Shown: in pieces, positions 27,437 to 35,509 of the stretch
Position numbering within the stretch: the stretch's first letter is position 1
Layout of the letters: each line of letters starts with the position of its first letter
Source: Litorilinea aerophila
GTDB lineage: Bacteria > Chloroflexota > Anaerolineae > Caldilineales > Caldilineaceae
NCBI GenBank assembly: GCA_945905745.1
Contig: CAMDQF010000015.1
Span: 1-40,186 of the forward strand
Length of the DNA: 40,186 nt
Reading direction: 5' to 3'
Translations under genes and position numbers: made by a program
Notes under the pieces: model-generated
Seen by the model: the letters and a program-made list of their open reading frames with translations, nothing else
Database searches by the model: none
Told to the model about the DNA's origin: nothing

Positions 27437-30298
27437 ATGATGACCCTCCAGGCAGATATCCTCATCGTCACGGCGACCCAAGTGGAAAGCCGGGCCGTAC
27501 TCCAGACTTTTCCCAGGGCGCTGGGAAACAAAGCCACACCCCATTCCATGGATGGGCGTGTCTATTTTGACCTGGGCGCGGTACACAAGGCGCGGCTGTT
27601 TCTGACCCAATCGGAGATGGGCAGCGGTGGGCTGGACGCTTCGCACCAGACCGTGCGCAAAGGCATCGAGACCCTTCAACCGGCGGCTGTGGTGATGGTG
27701 GGCATCGCCTTTGGGGTCAACGAAGAGAAGCAGACCATCGGCGACGTGCTGGTGACGGAACAGCTCCGGCTATACGACCTCCAACGCGTCGGCACCAGCC
27801 AAGGCCAGCCCCAGTTGATTTTGCGGGGCGACAAACCCCATGCCTCGCCCTGGCTGATCAACCATTTCAAGAGTTCCGTCTTGCTGTGGGAGGGCGCGCC
27901 CGTTCGTTTTGGGGTTGTCCTGAGCGGCGAGAAGCTGGTGGACAACCTTGACTTCCGCGACCAGCTGCGCAGCCTGGAAGCAGAAGCCATTGGCGGCGAG
28001 ATGGAAGGCGCTGGCATGTATGTGGCTTGCCAGGACAAAAAAGTGGACTGGATTTTGATGAAGGCCATTTGTGATTGGGCGGATGGGAATAAAGCCCAGG
28101 ACAAAGAGGCCCGCCAACAGACCGCCGCACAGAATGCCGCGGCTTTCCTGCTCCACGGGCTGCAATTTGTGCCGGTGGACTGGGAGGGAAAACGGCGCGA
28201 GGCCGGGGCAGCCGTTCCCACGCTTACAAATACCGGCCCCGGCGCAATGGCAACGACGAGTGGCGTTGCTTCCGGTCAGGGCGGCGTTTCGATTGGGGGC
28301 AACCTCCACGGCAATGTCATCTTCCAGCCGCCCCCTCTGCCCGACCCCAAGCAGCCCACCCACTCCACACTGCCCAATCAATCCATCTTCTTTGGGCGTG
28401 CCCAAGAACTTGAAATTATCAGAACCGCCCTCTCCCCCGATTCCCGCACCTGGGGCGCGCTGATCGACGGTCCTGGCGGCATCGGCAAAACCGCGCTGGC
28501 GATTTGTGCCGGTCACAGAGCAGAAGGCTTCAATTTCAAAATTTTCATCACCGCCAAAGTGCGCGAACTGACCGCCGAAGGCGAAGCCAGACTGACCGAC
28601 TTCACCCGCCCCACCTATCTGGCCATGCTGGACGAACTGGGCAAGGAAGTGGGGGCAGACGGACTGGAAAAACTCCCGCCCGACGAGCGGCCCAACCAAC
28701 TGCGCCTGGCCCTGGCGGGCAAACAGGCGCTGGTCATCTTCGACAATCTGGAAACCCTGCCCGAAGCAGAGCGCACCCGCCTCTTCCAATTCCTCTCCCG
28801 CCTGCCCGAAGGCAACAAAGCCATCGTCACCTCCCGCCGCCGCAGCGACGTGGACGCCCGCATCGTGCGCCTGGATCGCCTGGCCCGGGACGAAGCCCTG
28901 CAACTCATCGCCGAACTGGCCCACAAATACCCGCGCTTGCAGCGCGCTTCCGAAAAAGAGCGCGCTGACCTCTACGCCATTACCCAGGGCAACCCGCTCT
29001 TCATCCGCTGGATCGCCGGGCAATTGGGGCGCGCCGGCTCCCAGTGCCGCACCATCGCCGAGGCCTGTGACTTCATTGACAGAGCGCCCAAAGGCAACGA
29101 CCCCCTCGAATACATCTTCGGCGACCTGCTGGAGAGCTTCAGCCTCGACGAGACCAAAGTCCTCGCCGCGCTGACCTATTTCAGCCTGCCCGCCAAACTC
29201 AAGTGGCTTGCGGAGATGACCGACCTGCCCGCCCGGGCCGCCGAGACCGCGCTGGAAGACCTGACCGACCGCTCCATCCTGACCGCCGACCTCTCTGCCC
29301 AGAGCTATTTTTTGCCCCCCCTGGCCGCAAAATTCATCCGCAGCCGCCGCCCCGAAGCCGTGACCGAGACCGGCGACGCCCTTACCCAGCGCGCCTACGC
29401 CCTCGCCCTGCAATACGGCGGTGGAAGCAAAAACTACGAAAAATTTCCCACGCTGGACGCCGAATGGGACTTCCTCTCCGCCGCCCTGCCCCGCTTCTTG
29501 ACCGGCGACAATGACCGCCTGCAAAGGGTGTGCGACCAACTTTATCAATTTCTCAACTTCACAGGAAGATGGGATGAGTGGCTTTGGCTCTCTGAACAGG
29601 CCGAAGCCCGCGCCCTGACCGCCGCCGACAACGAGAAGGCGGGTTGGCGGGCCTATCAAGCAGGATACATCTACCAACTCCGCAACCAGCCCGCCGAAGT
29701 GCTGGCGTGCGCCGCCCGCGCCGCCGAGCACTGGCAGGGCAGCACACCCTACAACAAAGCCACTGCCATTCTCCTGCGCGGGATCGGTCACCGACTGAAC
29801 AAAGAGTACCCCGCCGCCATCGCCGCCTACCGCGAAGCCCTGGAAATTATCCGCTCCATCTCCCCCGAAAGCGACGCTGTGGCCAGCGTGCTGAACTCTC
29901 TGGCCGCAGCAGAACGCGCCAACAAAGAGTACGCCGCCGCCGAGCGCGACTACCGCGAAGCGCTACGCATTGCAAAGATAATCAAAGACGATGAAGGCAT
30001 TGCCATCTACACAAGCAACCTGGCGGAACTCGCCCTCGACCGCGAGCAGTGGGCAGAGGCCGAGTCCCTGGCCCGCGAAGCCCTGGCGCTGGCAGAAAAA
30101 GTCGGGCGACTGGAGTTGATTGCCGACGATTGTTACCGCCTCGCCAGAGCATTGCTCAAACAGCAGCAGCGTTTAGAGGAGGCCCTGCCTTTGGCCCACC
30201 GCGCCGTCGAGATTCACACGCGGCTGCGTATGCAAGACAATTTGCAGGAAGCGCAGGAGACGCTGGCGGAGATTGAGCAGGCGCTCGGCGGGGGGTGA
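27437..30298 (+). CDS. Nucleoside phosphorylase-like domain + NB-ARC/STAND NTPase + TPR repeats (NLR-like protein)
   Basis: N-terminal PNP_UDP-like 'ILIVTATQVESRAVLQTF...VVMVGIAFGVNEEKQTIGDVLV...GGEMEGAGMYVAC'; 'FFGRAQELEIIRTAL', Walker A GPGGIGKT (28469-28492), Walker B 'ALVIFDNLE', 'AIVTSRRR'; C-terminal TPR-like units. Confidence 0.93.
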   Translation: MMTLQADILIVTATQVESRAVLQTFPRALGNKATPHSMDGRVYFDLGAVHKARLFLTQSEMGSGGLDASHQTVRKGIETLQPAAVVMVGIAFGVNEEKQTIGDVLVTEQLRLYDLQRVGTSQGQPQLILRGDKPHASPWLINHFKSSVLLWEGAPVRFGVVLSGEKLVDNLDFRDQLRSLEAEAIGGEMEGAGMYVACQDKKVDWILMKAICDWADGNKAQDKEARQQTAAQNAAAFLLHGLQFVPVDWEGKRREAGAAVPTLTNTGPGAMATTSGVASGQGGVSIGGNLHGNVIFQPPPLPDPKQPTHSTLPNQSIFFGRAQELEIIRTALSPDSRTWGALIDGPGGIGKTALAICAGHRAEGFNFKIFITAKVRELTAEGEARLTDFTRPTYLAMLDELGKEVGADGLEKLPPDERPNQLRLALAGKQALVIFDNLETLPEAERTRLFQFLSRLPEGNKAIVTSRRRSDVDARIVRLDRLARDEALQLIAELAHKYPRLQRASEKERADLYAITQGNPLFIRWIAGQLGRAGSQCRTIAEACDFIDRAPKGNDPLEYIFGDLLESFSLDETKVLAALTYFSLPAKLKWLAEMTDLPARAAETALEDLTDRSILTADLSAQSYFLPPLAAKFIRSRRPEAVTETGDALTQRAYALALQYGGGSKNYEKFPTLDAEWDFLSAALPRFLTGDNDRLQRVCDQLYQFLNFTGRWDEWLWLSEQAEARALTAADNEKAGWRAYQAGYIYQLRNQPAEVLACAARAAEHWQGSTPYNKATAILLRGIGHRLNKEYPAAIAAYREALEIIRSISPESDAVASVLNSLAAAERANKEYAAAERDYREALRIAKIIKDDEGIAIYTSNLAELALDREQWAEAESLAREALALAEKVGRLELIADDCYRLARALLKQQQRLEEALPLAHRAVEIHTRLRMQDNLQEAQETLAEIEQALGGG

Positions 30299-30330
30299 GG
30301 GTTTTCCGACGAGGGCTGCTTCAATACTCT

Positions 30331-30431
30331 GTAGACCGCAGACTGCCTAATTGTAGGTTGGGTTCTCCTGGCAAGAGATCGGCATCTACACTCCAACGAG
30401 TGCCAGGAGAACCCAACCCACTGCGGTCTAC
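30331..30431 (-). repeat. 101-bp palindromic element, copy B (inverted relative to copy A)
   Basis: Reverse complement matches 26970-27070 at 96/101 positions. Confidence 0.95.
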
Positions 30432-30500
30432 TGATTCTTCTTTGCCCAACACTATTTTGTCGGTGGAATTCAGATATCCGGCCTGGTCGGGAGCTAAAAA

Positions 30501-31571
30501 ATGATTGTTGACGCAGACATCCACCCCACTATCGAGGGGGCAGCGGTATTGGCCCGCCTGCCCGAACCCTGGCGTACCCGTTACGCCAGCGGCAACCGCT
30601 CGTCCGGATCCCTGGGCTGGTGGAACCCCAACGGCGTGAACCGACCCGACGCCGTGGTGGACGGCAAACGCATCGAGGCGGATCCCCACCTGCTGGCCCG
30701 CCACTTTTTCGATCTCTACGGCATCGACTACGGCGTGCTCATCGCCGGCGGCACACTGCATCTGGGTCTTTCGCCCGAAGCCGACTACGCGGCTGCGGTC
30801 ATCTCGGCTGTGAATGCGGTGATGATCGAGGAGTGGCTGCCCGCTGATCCCCGCTTCCGGGTCGCCCTGACCGTCTATCCCAACGACCCGCAACTAGCGG
30901 TAGCCGAAATTCAGCGCTGGGGTGGACATCCGGGTGTGGTGCAGGTGCAGATGCCCAGCGGCGCACGCATCCCCTACGGCCAGCGCTTCTTCCACCCCAT
31001 CTATGCCGCGGCCGCGGACTTTGGCCTGCCCGTCGCCATCCACCCGGGCACAGAAGGGGTGGGCATCTCCGGCCCGCCCGGCGCGGCCGGCTATCCCACC
31101 AGCTATTTCGAATGGCATACGGGCCTGGTGGAATCGTACATTGCCCATCTGGTCAGTCTGGTCAGCGAAGGGGTCTTTGCCAAATTCCCTACGCTGAAAT
31201 TTGTGATGGTAGAGGGGGGCATCTCCTGGCTGCCGCCGATTCTGTGGCGGCTGGACAAGAACTGGAAGGCCCTGCGTATGACGATCCCCTGGGTGGATCG
31301 TCTGCCCAGCCAGATTGTCCAGGAGCATATCCTCCTCACCACCCAGCCGTTAGAAGAGCCGGAGAACCCCAAGCAGTTCCACGCCATTTTGGAGATGTTC
31401 GACGCAGCCAAAATGCTGATCTTCTCCAGCGACTATCCCCACTGGGACGGGGACACGCCCGACTTCGCCGCCCGCCAGTTTCCCGCCCATCTGCGCCAGC
31501 GGGTGATGAGCCAGACCGCGGCGGAACTCTACAAACTGCCCATACCCGAAGCCCAATTTGCTGAAGAATAG
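30501..31571 (+). CDS. Amidohydrolase-2 family metal-dependent hydrolase
   Basis: 'MIVDADIHPTIEG', 'LPVAIHPGTEGVG', 'FPTLKFVMVEGGISWLPPILWRLDKNWKALR', 'LIFSSDYPHWDGDTP'. Confidence 0.92.
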   Translation: MIVDADIHPTIEGAAVLARLPEPWRTRYASGNRSSGSLGWWNPNGVNRPDAVVDGKRIEADPHLLARHFFDLYGIDYGVLIAGGTLHLGLSPEADYAAAVISAVNAVMIEEWLPADPRFRVALTVYPNDPQLAVAEIQRWGGHPGVVQVQMPSGARIPYGQRFFHPIYAAAADFGLPVAIHPGTEGVGISGPPGAAGYPTSYFEWHTGLVESYIAHLVSLVSEGVFAKFPTLKFVMVEGGISWLPPILWRLDKNWKALRMTIPWVDRLPSQIVQEHILLTTQPLEEPENPKQFHAILEMFDAAKMLIFSSDYPHWDGDTPDFAARQFPAHLRQRVMSQTAAELYKLPIPEAQFAEE

Positions 31572-31609
31572 AACGCGGACGACGCGGATTGGGCTGAACC
31601 ACGCGGATA

Positions 31610-31768
31610 GAATCTGCGAAAATCTGTACTGGTCAACGGGATAATCGAATGATTATTTTCAACGCAAAGATGCAAAGCTGCAAAGCTGTTCTCTGCGCCC
31701 TTTACGTCCCTGCGCCTTTGGGTTGAATATCCACCATCTCTCTGAGCAGTACAGAATCTGCGAAAATC
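31610..31768. mobile_element. TGTA...TACA element E2 (129 bp) with 15-bp duplication
   Basis: GAATCTGCGAAAATC at 31610-31624 and 31754-31768; insert 31625-31753 starts TGTACTGGTCAACGGGAT and ends ATCTCTCTGAGCAGTACA. Confidence 0.87.
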
Positions 31769-32049
31769 TCCGTTTTTGTACTAGGCAAGATGATGATGAA
31801 ATGAAAAAAGCACATTTTCGACAAATTTACTCTAGCAGCCTGTCGGAGAGATCGGTTTTTGTCGTCGACTTGTCCCACTGAGGGCGTTATCTCGGCCAAA
31901 TATACCACTTGACGACCCACTTCATCTCCGAAAATAGGCCAAAATAGGGATGGCGGACCTTACTCCAACAGGCTGCTAGACGGCGATACAAAAAATCGTT
32001 ATTTTTTCATTTCATCATCACGCTGATCAATACAGAAAATCTCCGTTTT
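31762..32049. mobile_element. TGTA...TACA element E3 (258 bp including a nested MITE) with 15-bp duplication
   Basis: GAAAATCTCCGTTTT at 31762-31776 and 32035-32049; insert 31777-32034; internal perfect 19-bp IR TGATGATGAAATGAAAAAA (31791-31809 / 32002-32020). Confidence 0.9.
31832..31979. mobile_element. 148-bp MITE-like element nested in E3
   Basis: Terminal inverted repeats CTAGCAGCCTGTCGGAG / CTCCAACAGGCTGCTAG (16/17). Confidence 0.82.
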
Positions 32050-32085
32050 CTGAAATCTGCGTTCTCCAACGGATGAAAGCCCCCT

Positions 32086-33024
32086 ATGCCCGAACGAATT
32101 CTGATCGACACCGACCCCGGCATTGACGACGCCATGGCGATCCTCCTGGCCCTGGCTTCGCCAGAGGTGCAGGTGGAGGGGCTGACGGTTGTCTTTGGCA
32201 ACAGCGGCGATGTAAACCTGCTGGCCCGCAACGCGCTGGCCATTCTGGAACTGGTCGGGCGTGGCGACATTCCCGTGGCAGTTGGCTCGTCGCATCCATT
32301 GGTGCGGGCCTATCACGGACGAGGCAGTATCGTCCACGGCGACAACGGCCTGGGCAATGTCGAGCTACCCCCGCCGACTACTCTGCCCGTCGCCCAGAAT
32401 GCGGCCCACTTTATCATCGACACCTGTCTTGCCAACCCCGGCGAGATCACCCTCGTCACCCTTGGCCCACTGACAAATATCGCCCTGGCCCTGCGCATCC
32501 GCCCGGACCTGCCCCGCTTTGTGCGCCGCCTGGTGATGATGGGCGGGGCGATCAGTGCGCCGGGCAACGTCAGCCCGGTGGCCGAGGCCAACGTCCACAA
32601 CGACCCGGAAGCGGCTCGCCTCGTCTTCAACGCGGGCTGGGAGATCACAATGGCCGGATTGGATGTGACAATGCAGGTGCATATGGACGATGAATATCTG
32701 GGCGGGCTGCGGGATATAGGCAACCAGACCGGTCGCCTTGTCTGGGAGATCACCCGTTTCTATGTCGCCGCTTACCACAGCTTTGGCTATGCGAATATGG
32801 TTGTCCACGACTCCTGCGCGCTGATGGCGATCATCCGCCCGGAATTCTTCACCTCCAAATTCGTCTATGTGGACGTGGAAACCAGCGGCGAACTGACCCG
32901 GGGCCAGACGATTGGGGACTGGCGACGCCAATACAGGCACGAACCCCAAACCCACGTACTGACCGGCGTTGACGACATCGCCTTCAAACAGCTATACTAC
33001 GAGCGCATTGCGACACTGCCATAG
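32086..33024 (+). CDS. Inosine/uridine-preferring nucleoside hydrolase
   Basis: 'ILIDTDPGIDDAMAILLALASPEVQVEGLTVVFGN' N-terminal metal-binding DxDxxxDD signature. Confidence 0.95.
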   Translation: MPERILIDTDPGIDDAMAILLALASPEVQVEGLTVVFGNSGDVNLLARNALAILELVGRGDIPVAVGSSHPLVRAYHGRGSIVHGDNGLGNVELPPPTTLPVAQNAAHFIIDTCLANPGEITLVTLGPLTNIALALRIRPDLPRFVRRLVMMGGAISAPGNVSPVAEANVHNDPEAARLVFNAGWEITMAGLDVTMQVHMDDEYLGGLRDIGNQTGRLVWEITRFYVAAYHSFGYANMVVHDSCALMAIIRPEFFTSKFVYVDVETSGELTRGQTIGDWRRQYRHEPQTHVLTGVDDIAFKQLYYERIATLP

Positions 33025-33026
33025 GC

Positions 33027-33099
33027 AGGGGACTGGGGATTGGATGACTGGGGATTGGGATATCTCCAGTCTCCAATCCCTACTCCCCAGTCCCCAATC
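33027..33099. repeat. GGGGACTGGGGATTGG-type palindromic repeat between the nucleoside hydrolase genes
   Basis: aggggactggggattggatgactggggattggg ... ccagtctccaatccctactccccagtccccaatccct; same sequence type as 11954-12020. Confidence 0.88.
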
Positions 33100-33109
33100 C
33101 CTAATACCC

Positions 33110-34060
33110 ATGCCCCCACTTCCCGTACTCATCGACTGCGACACCGGCGTAGATGACGCGCTGGCCCTGTTACTGGCCGCCCGTTCGCCCAGCTTAGACA
33201 TTCTCGGCGTCACCTGTGTGGCCGGGAATATTGGGCTGGTTGCGGTTGTGTCCAACACACTGACTGTGTTGGATGCGGCCCAGCGGCCCGAAATCCCCGT
33301 AGCCCCGGGCTATGACCGCCCCCTGCTGGCTGGCTTTGCAAATTCAGAATTTGAGAATGCCAGCCACGTCCACGGCGAAGACGGCCTGGGCCTGCCCGAC
33401 TGGCCCCGCTCTAGCCGTCCGCCCGACCCCCGCCACGCCATCGATCTGATAGCCGAGATTCTCGCCGTAGCACCCGAACCGGTGACGCTCATCGCCCTGG
33501 CCCCGCTGACCAATCTGGCTGGTTTTGTCCAGCGCCATCCGGCACTGCTGCCCTGCATCGCCCGCATCGTCTCCATGGGCGGCTCGGCCTTCAGCGGCGG
33601 CAACATGACCGCGGCTGCCGAGTTCAATATCGGCTGTGACCCGGAAGCCGCCGCGGTCGTCTACAACAGCGGCGTGCCCATTACCCTCTACGGGTTGGAC
33701 GTTTTCCGCCAGGTGACGCTGACCCCAGCCGAGGTGGATCTATTGGAAGGCGCGGGCCAGCCCTGGTCGCCCCTGCTGGGTGGGCTCCTGCGCTACGTCC
33801 AGCGCCGGTTTGGACAGGCCAAGCCGGGTCTGGGCGACGCGGGCACCGTCGCCGCCACGATTCTGCCCGAAACGCTGACGATCCATCCCCACCGGGTAGA
33901 CATCGAACTGGCCGGGACCCACACCCGGGGCATGACTGTGGTCGATCGGCGGGTTGCCAGCAAAGACGCCCACCACGCCGCGCCGCCCAATGCGGATGTG
34001 GCCTATGCCATCGACGCCCGGCGTGCGGCCCGGTTGTTCGTAGAGACACTTGTCGAATAG
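33110..34060 (+). CDS. Inosine/uridine-preferring nucleoside hydrolase (second copy)
   Basis: 'VLIDCDTGVDDALALLLAARSPSLDILGVTCVAGN'. Confidence 0.95.
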   Translation: MPPLPVLIDCDTGVDDALALLLAARSPSLDILGVTCVAGNIGLVAVVSNTLTVLDAAQRPEIPVAPGYDRPLLAGFANSEFENASHVHGEDGLGLPDWPRSSRPPDPRHAIDLIAEILAVAPEPVTLIALAPLTNLAGFVQRHPALLPCIARIVSMGGSAFSGGNMTAAAEFNIGCDPEAAAVVYNSGVPITLYGLDVFRQVTLTPAEVDLLEGAGQPWSPLLGGLLRYVQRRFGQAKPGLGDAGTVAATILPETLTIHPHRVDIELAGTHTRGMTVVDRRVASKDAHHAAPPNADVAYAIDARRAARLFVETLVE

Positions 34061-34109
34061 CAGGTATTGCATAAGGTGGCGAAGCCACAAGCCAAAGATG
34101 CGCATATCT

Positions 34110-34165
34110 CGTAGTGCGTAGTGCGTGAACTGGTAGTGAAGTTGGTTCACGCACCACGCACTACG
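34110..34165. repeat. CGTAGTG-periodic palindrome, 21-bp arms (20/21)
   Basis: CGTAGTGCGTAGTGCGTGAAC (34110-34130) / GTTCACGCACCACGCACTACG (34145-34165). Confidence 0.92.
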
Positions 34166-34218
34166 GTCATCGGCGAGCGACTAACCCATAAGACGTCGAT
34201 CTTGCGATGGTACGGAGT

Positions 34219-34268
34219 ATTGGATATTTCGTCTGGCACGCGACCACATACCAGACGAAATATCCAAT
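34219..34268. repeat. Perfect 18-bp inverted repeat followed by ATATCCA heptads
   Basis: ATTGGATATTTCGTCTGG (34219-34236) / CCAGACGAAATATCCAAT (34251-34268). Confidence 0.92.
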
Positions 34269-34303
34269 ATCCAATACCCAATCCCCACCCCCAGGAGTTC
34301 CCA

Positions 34304-35443
34304 ATGTCTGAAAAGCTGCGCTACGAAGATATGCTGGCCGAAACTCAGGCCCAGCCGGAAAACTTGTCCGCGATCTTTGAAGGGACAGACAATACCATTC
34401 GCGAGGCGCTCTCGCCCAAACAGATTCTCTCTCTGCATCGGGTTTTTCTGTGCGGTTGCGGCGACAGCCACCACGCGCCCCTCTGCGCCGAGATGGCCTT
34501 CGAAAGCATCGCCAGTCTGCCCTGCGAGCCGATGACGGCCATGCAGATGGCCCGCTATGCCGCCGACCAGATCCCCGTCCCCTTCCCGGACGATCCGCTG
34601 GTGGTGGGCATCAGCGTCAGCGGCTCGGTGGCCCGCACGGCGGAGGCCATCGCCCAGGCCCGCAAACGGGGTGCGCTTGTCCTGGGACTGACCGGCAATC
34701 CCGACGGCGCGCTGGCCAAGGCAGCCCACAGCCAGATCGCCCGGATGCGCATTCCCGCCCTGCCCAAAGCGCCGGGGACCACCAGCTATGCGGCCAATCT
34801 GAGCGCCCTTTACCTGCTCGCCATCCGCCTGGGCGAAGTGCGCAACGTCTATCACCAGACCGTCGCCAACGACCTGCGGGCTGAGTTGCGGGGTGTTTAC
34901 GAAGTGATGGCGGCGACGATTGAGGCCACAGATAGGCTGGCCTCCCAACTGGCCGACGAATACGCGTCTGTGCCCGAATTTGTCTTCACCGGCCACGGCC
35001 CCAACTACGGCAGCTCGCTCTTCAGCGCGGCCAAAATCATCGAAGCCAGCGGCGCGTCGGCCTGGGGTCAGGACACGGAAGAGTGGGCGCATCTCCAATA
35101 CTTCTGCAAGCACAGCCCCACCCCCACTTTTGTCATAGCCCCCCCCGGCTCCGGCTACAGCCGATCCCTGGAACTGGTGCATATTATGAAGCGCATCGGT
35201 CGCCGGATCATCGCCGTGGTGGACAGCCAGGATACGGAGATTGCCCGTCTGGCCGATGTAGTGCTGCCTGTGGTGGGCAAAGTGCGGGAAGCCTTCAGCC
35301 CGCTGCCCTATACGTTGGCCGGGGAACTCTTCGCCGCCCATCACAGCCGGGCCACCGGCGAACCACCCTTCCGTAACTTTGCCGGGGTCTACGGGGCAGA
35401 GACAACCAGCGGGAATTTTATCTATACCGAGACGGTTGAATAA
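34304..35443 (+). CDS. SIS-domain sugar isomerase/aminotransferase-like protein
   Basis: 'VFLCGCGDSHHAPLCAEMAFE', 'VVGISVSGSVARTAEAIAQARKRGALVLGLTGNPDGAL' SIS signature. Confidence 0.88.
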   Translation: MSEKLRYEDMLAETQAQPENLSAIFEGTDNTIREALSPKQILSLHRVFLCGCGDSHHAPLCAEMAFESIASLPCEPMTAMQMARYAADQIPVPFPDDPLVVGISVSGSVARTAEAIAQARKRGALVLGLTGNPDGALAKAAHSQIARMRIPALPKAPGTTSYAANLSALYLLAIRLGEVRNVYHQTVANDLRAELRGVYEVMAATIEATDRLASQLADEYASVPEFVFTGHGPNYGSSLFSAAKIIEASGASAWGQDTEEWAHLQYFCKHSPTPTFVIAPPGSGYSRSLELVHIMKRIGRRIIAVVDSQDTEIARLADVVLPVVGKVREAFSPLPYTLAGELFAAHHSRATGEPPFRNFAGVYGAETTSGNFIYTETVE

Positions 35444-35509
35444 TCGCGCGGATAGGTGATAAGATGGGGATGTAATTTGATCTCTGCACCAATAGACAGG
35501 AGCAATTCT

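Noticed and set aside
27770-29791. 673-aa minus-strand ORF
   Set aside because: Antisense shadow of the nucleosidase-NB-ARC-TPR gene; Gly/Ala/Val/Phe low-complexity composition and no motif.
32969-33109. Long N-terminal extension of the second nucleoside hydrolase
   Set aside because: It translates the GGGGACTGG repeat; the conserved N-terminus VLIDCDTGVDD follows the ATG at 33110.
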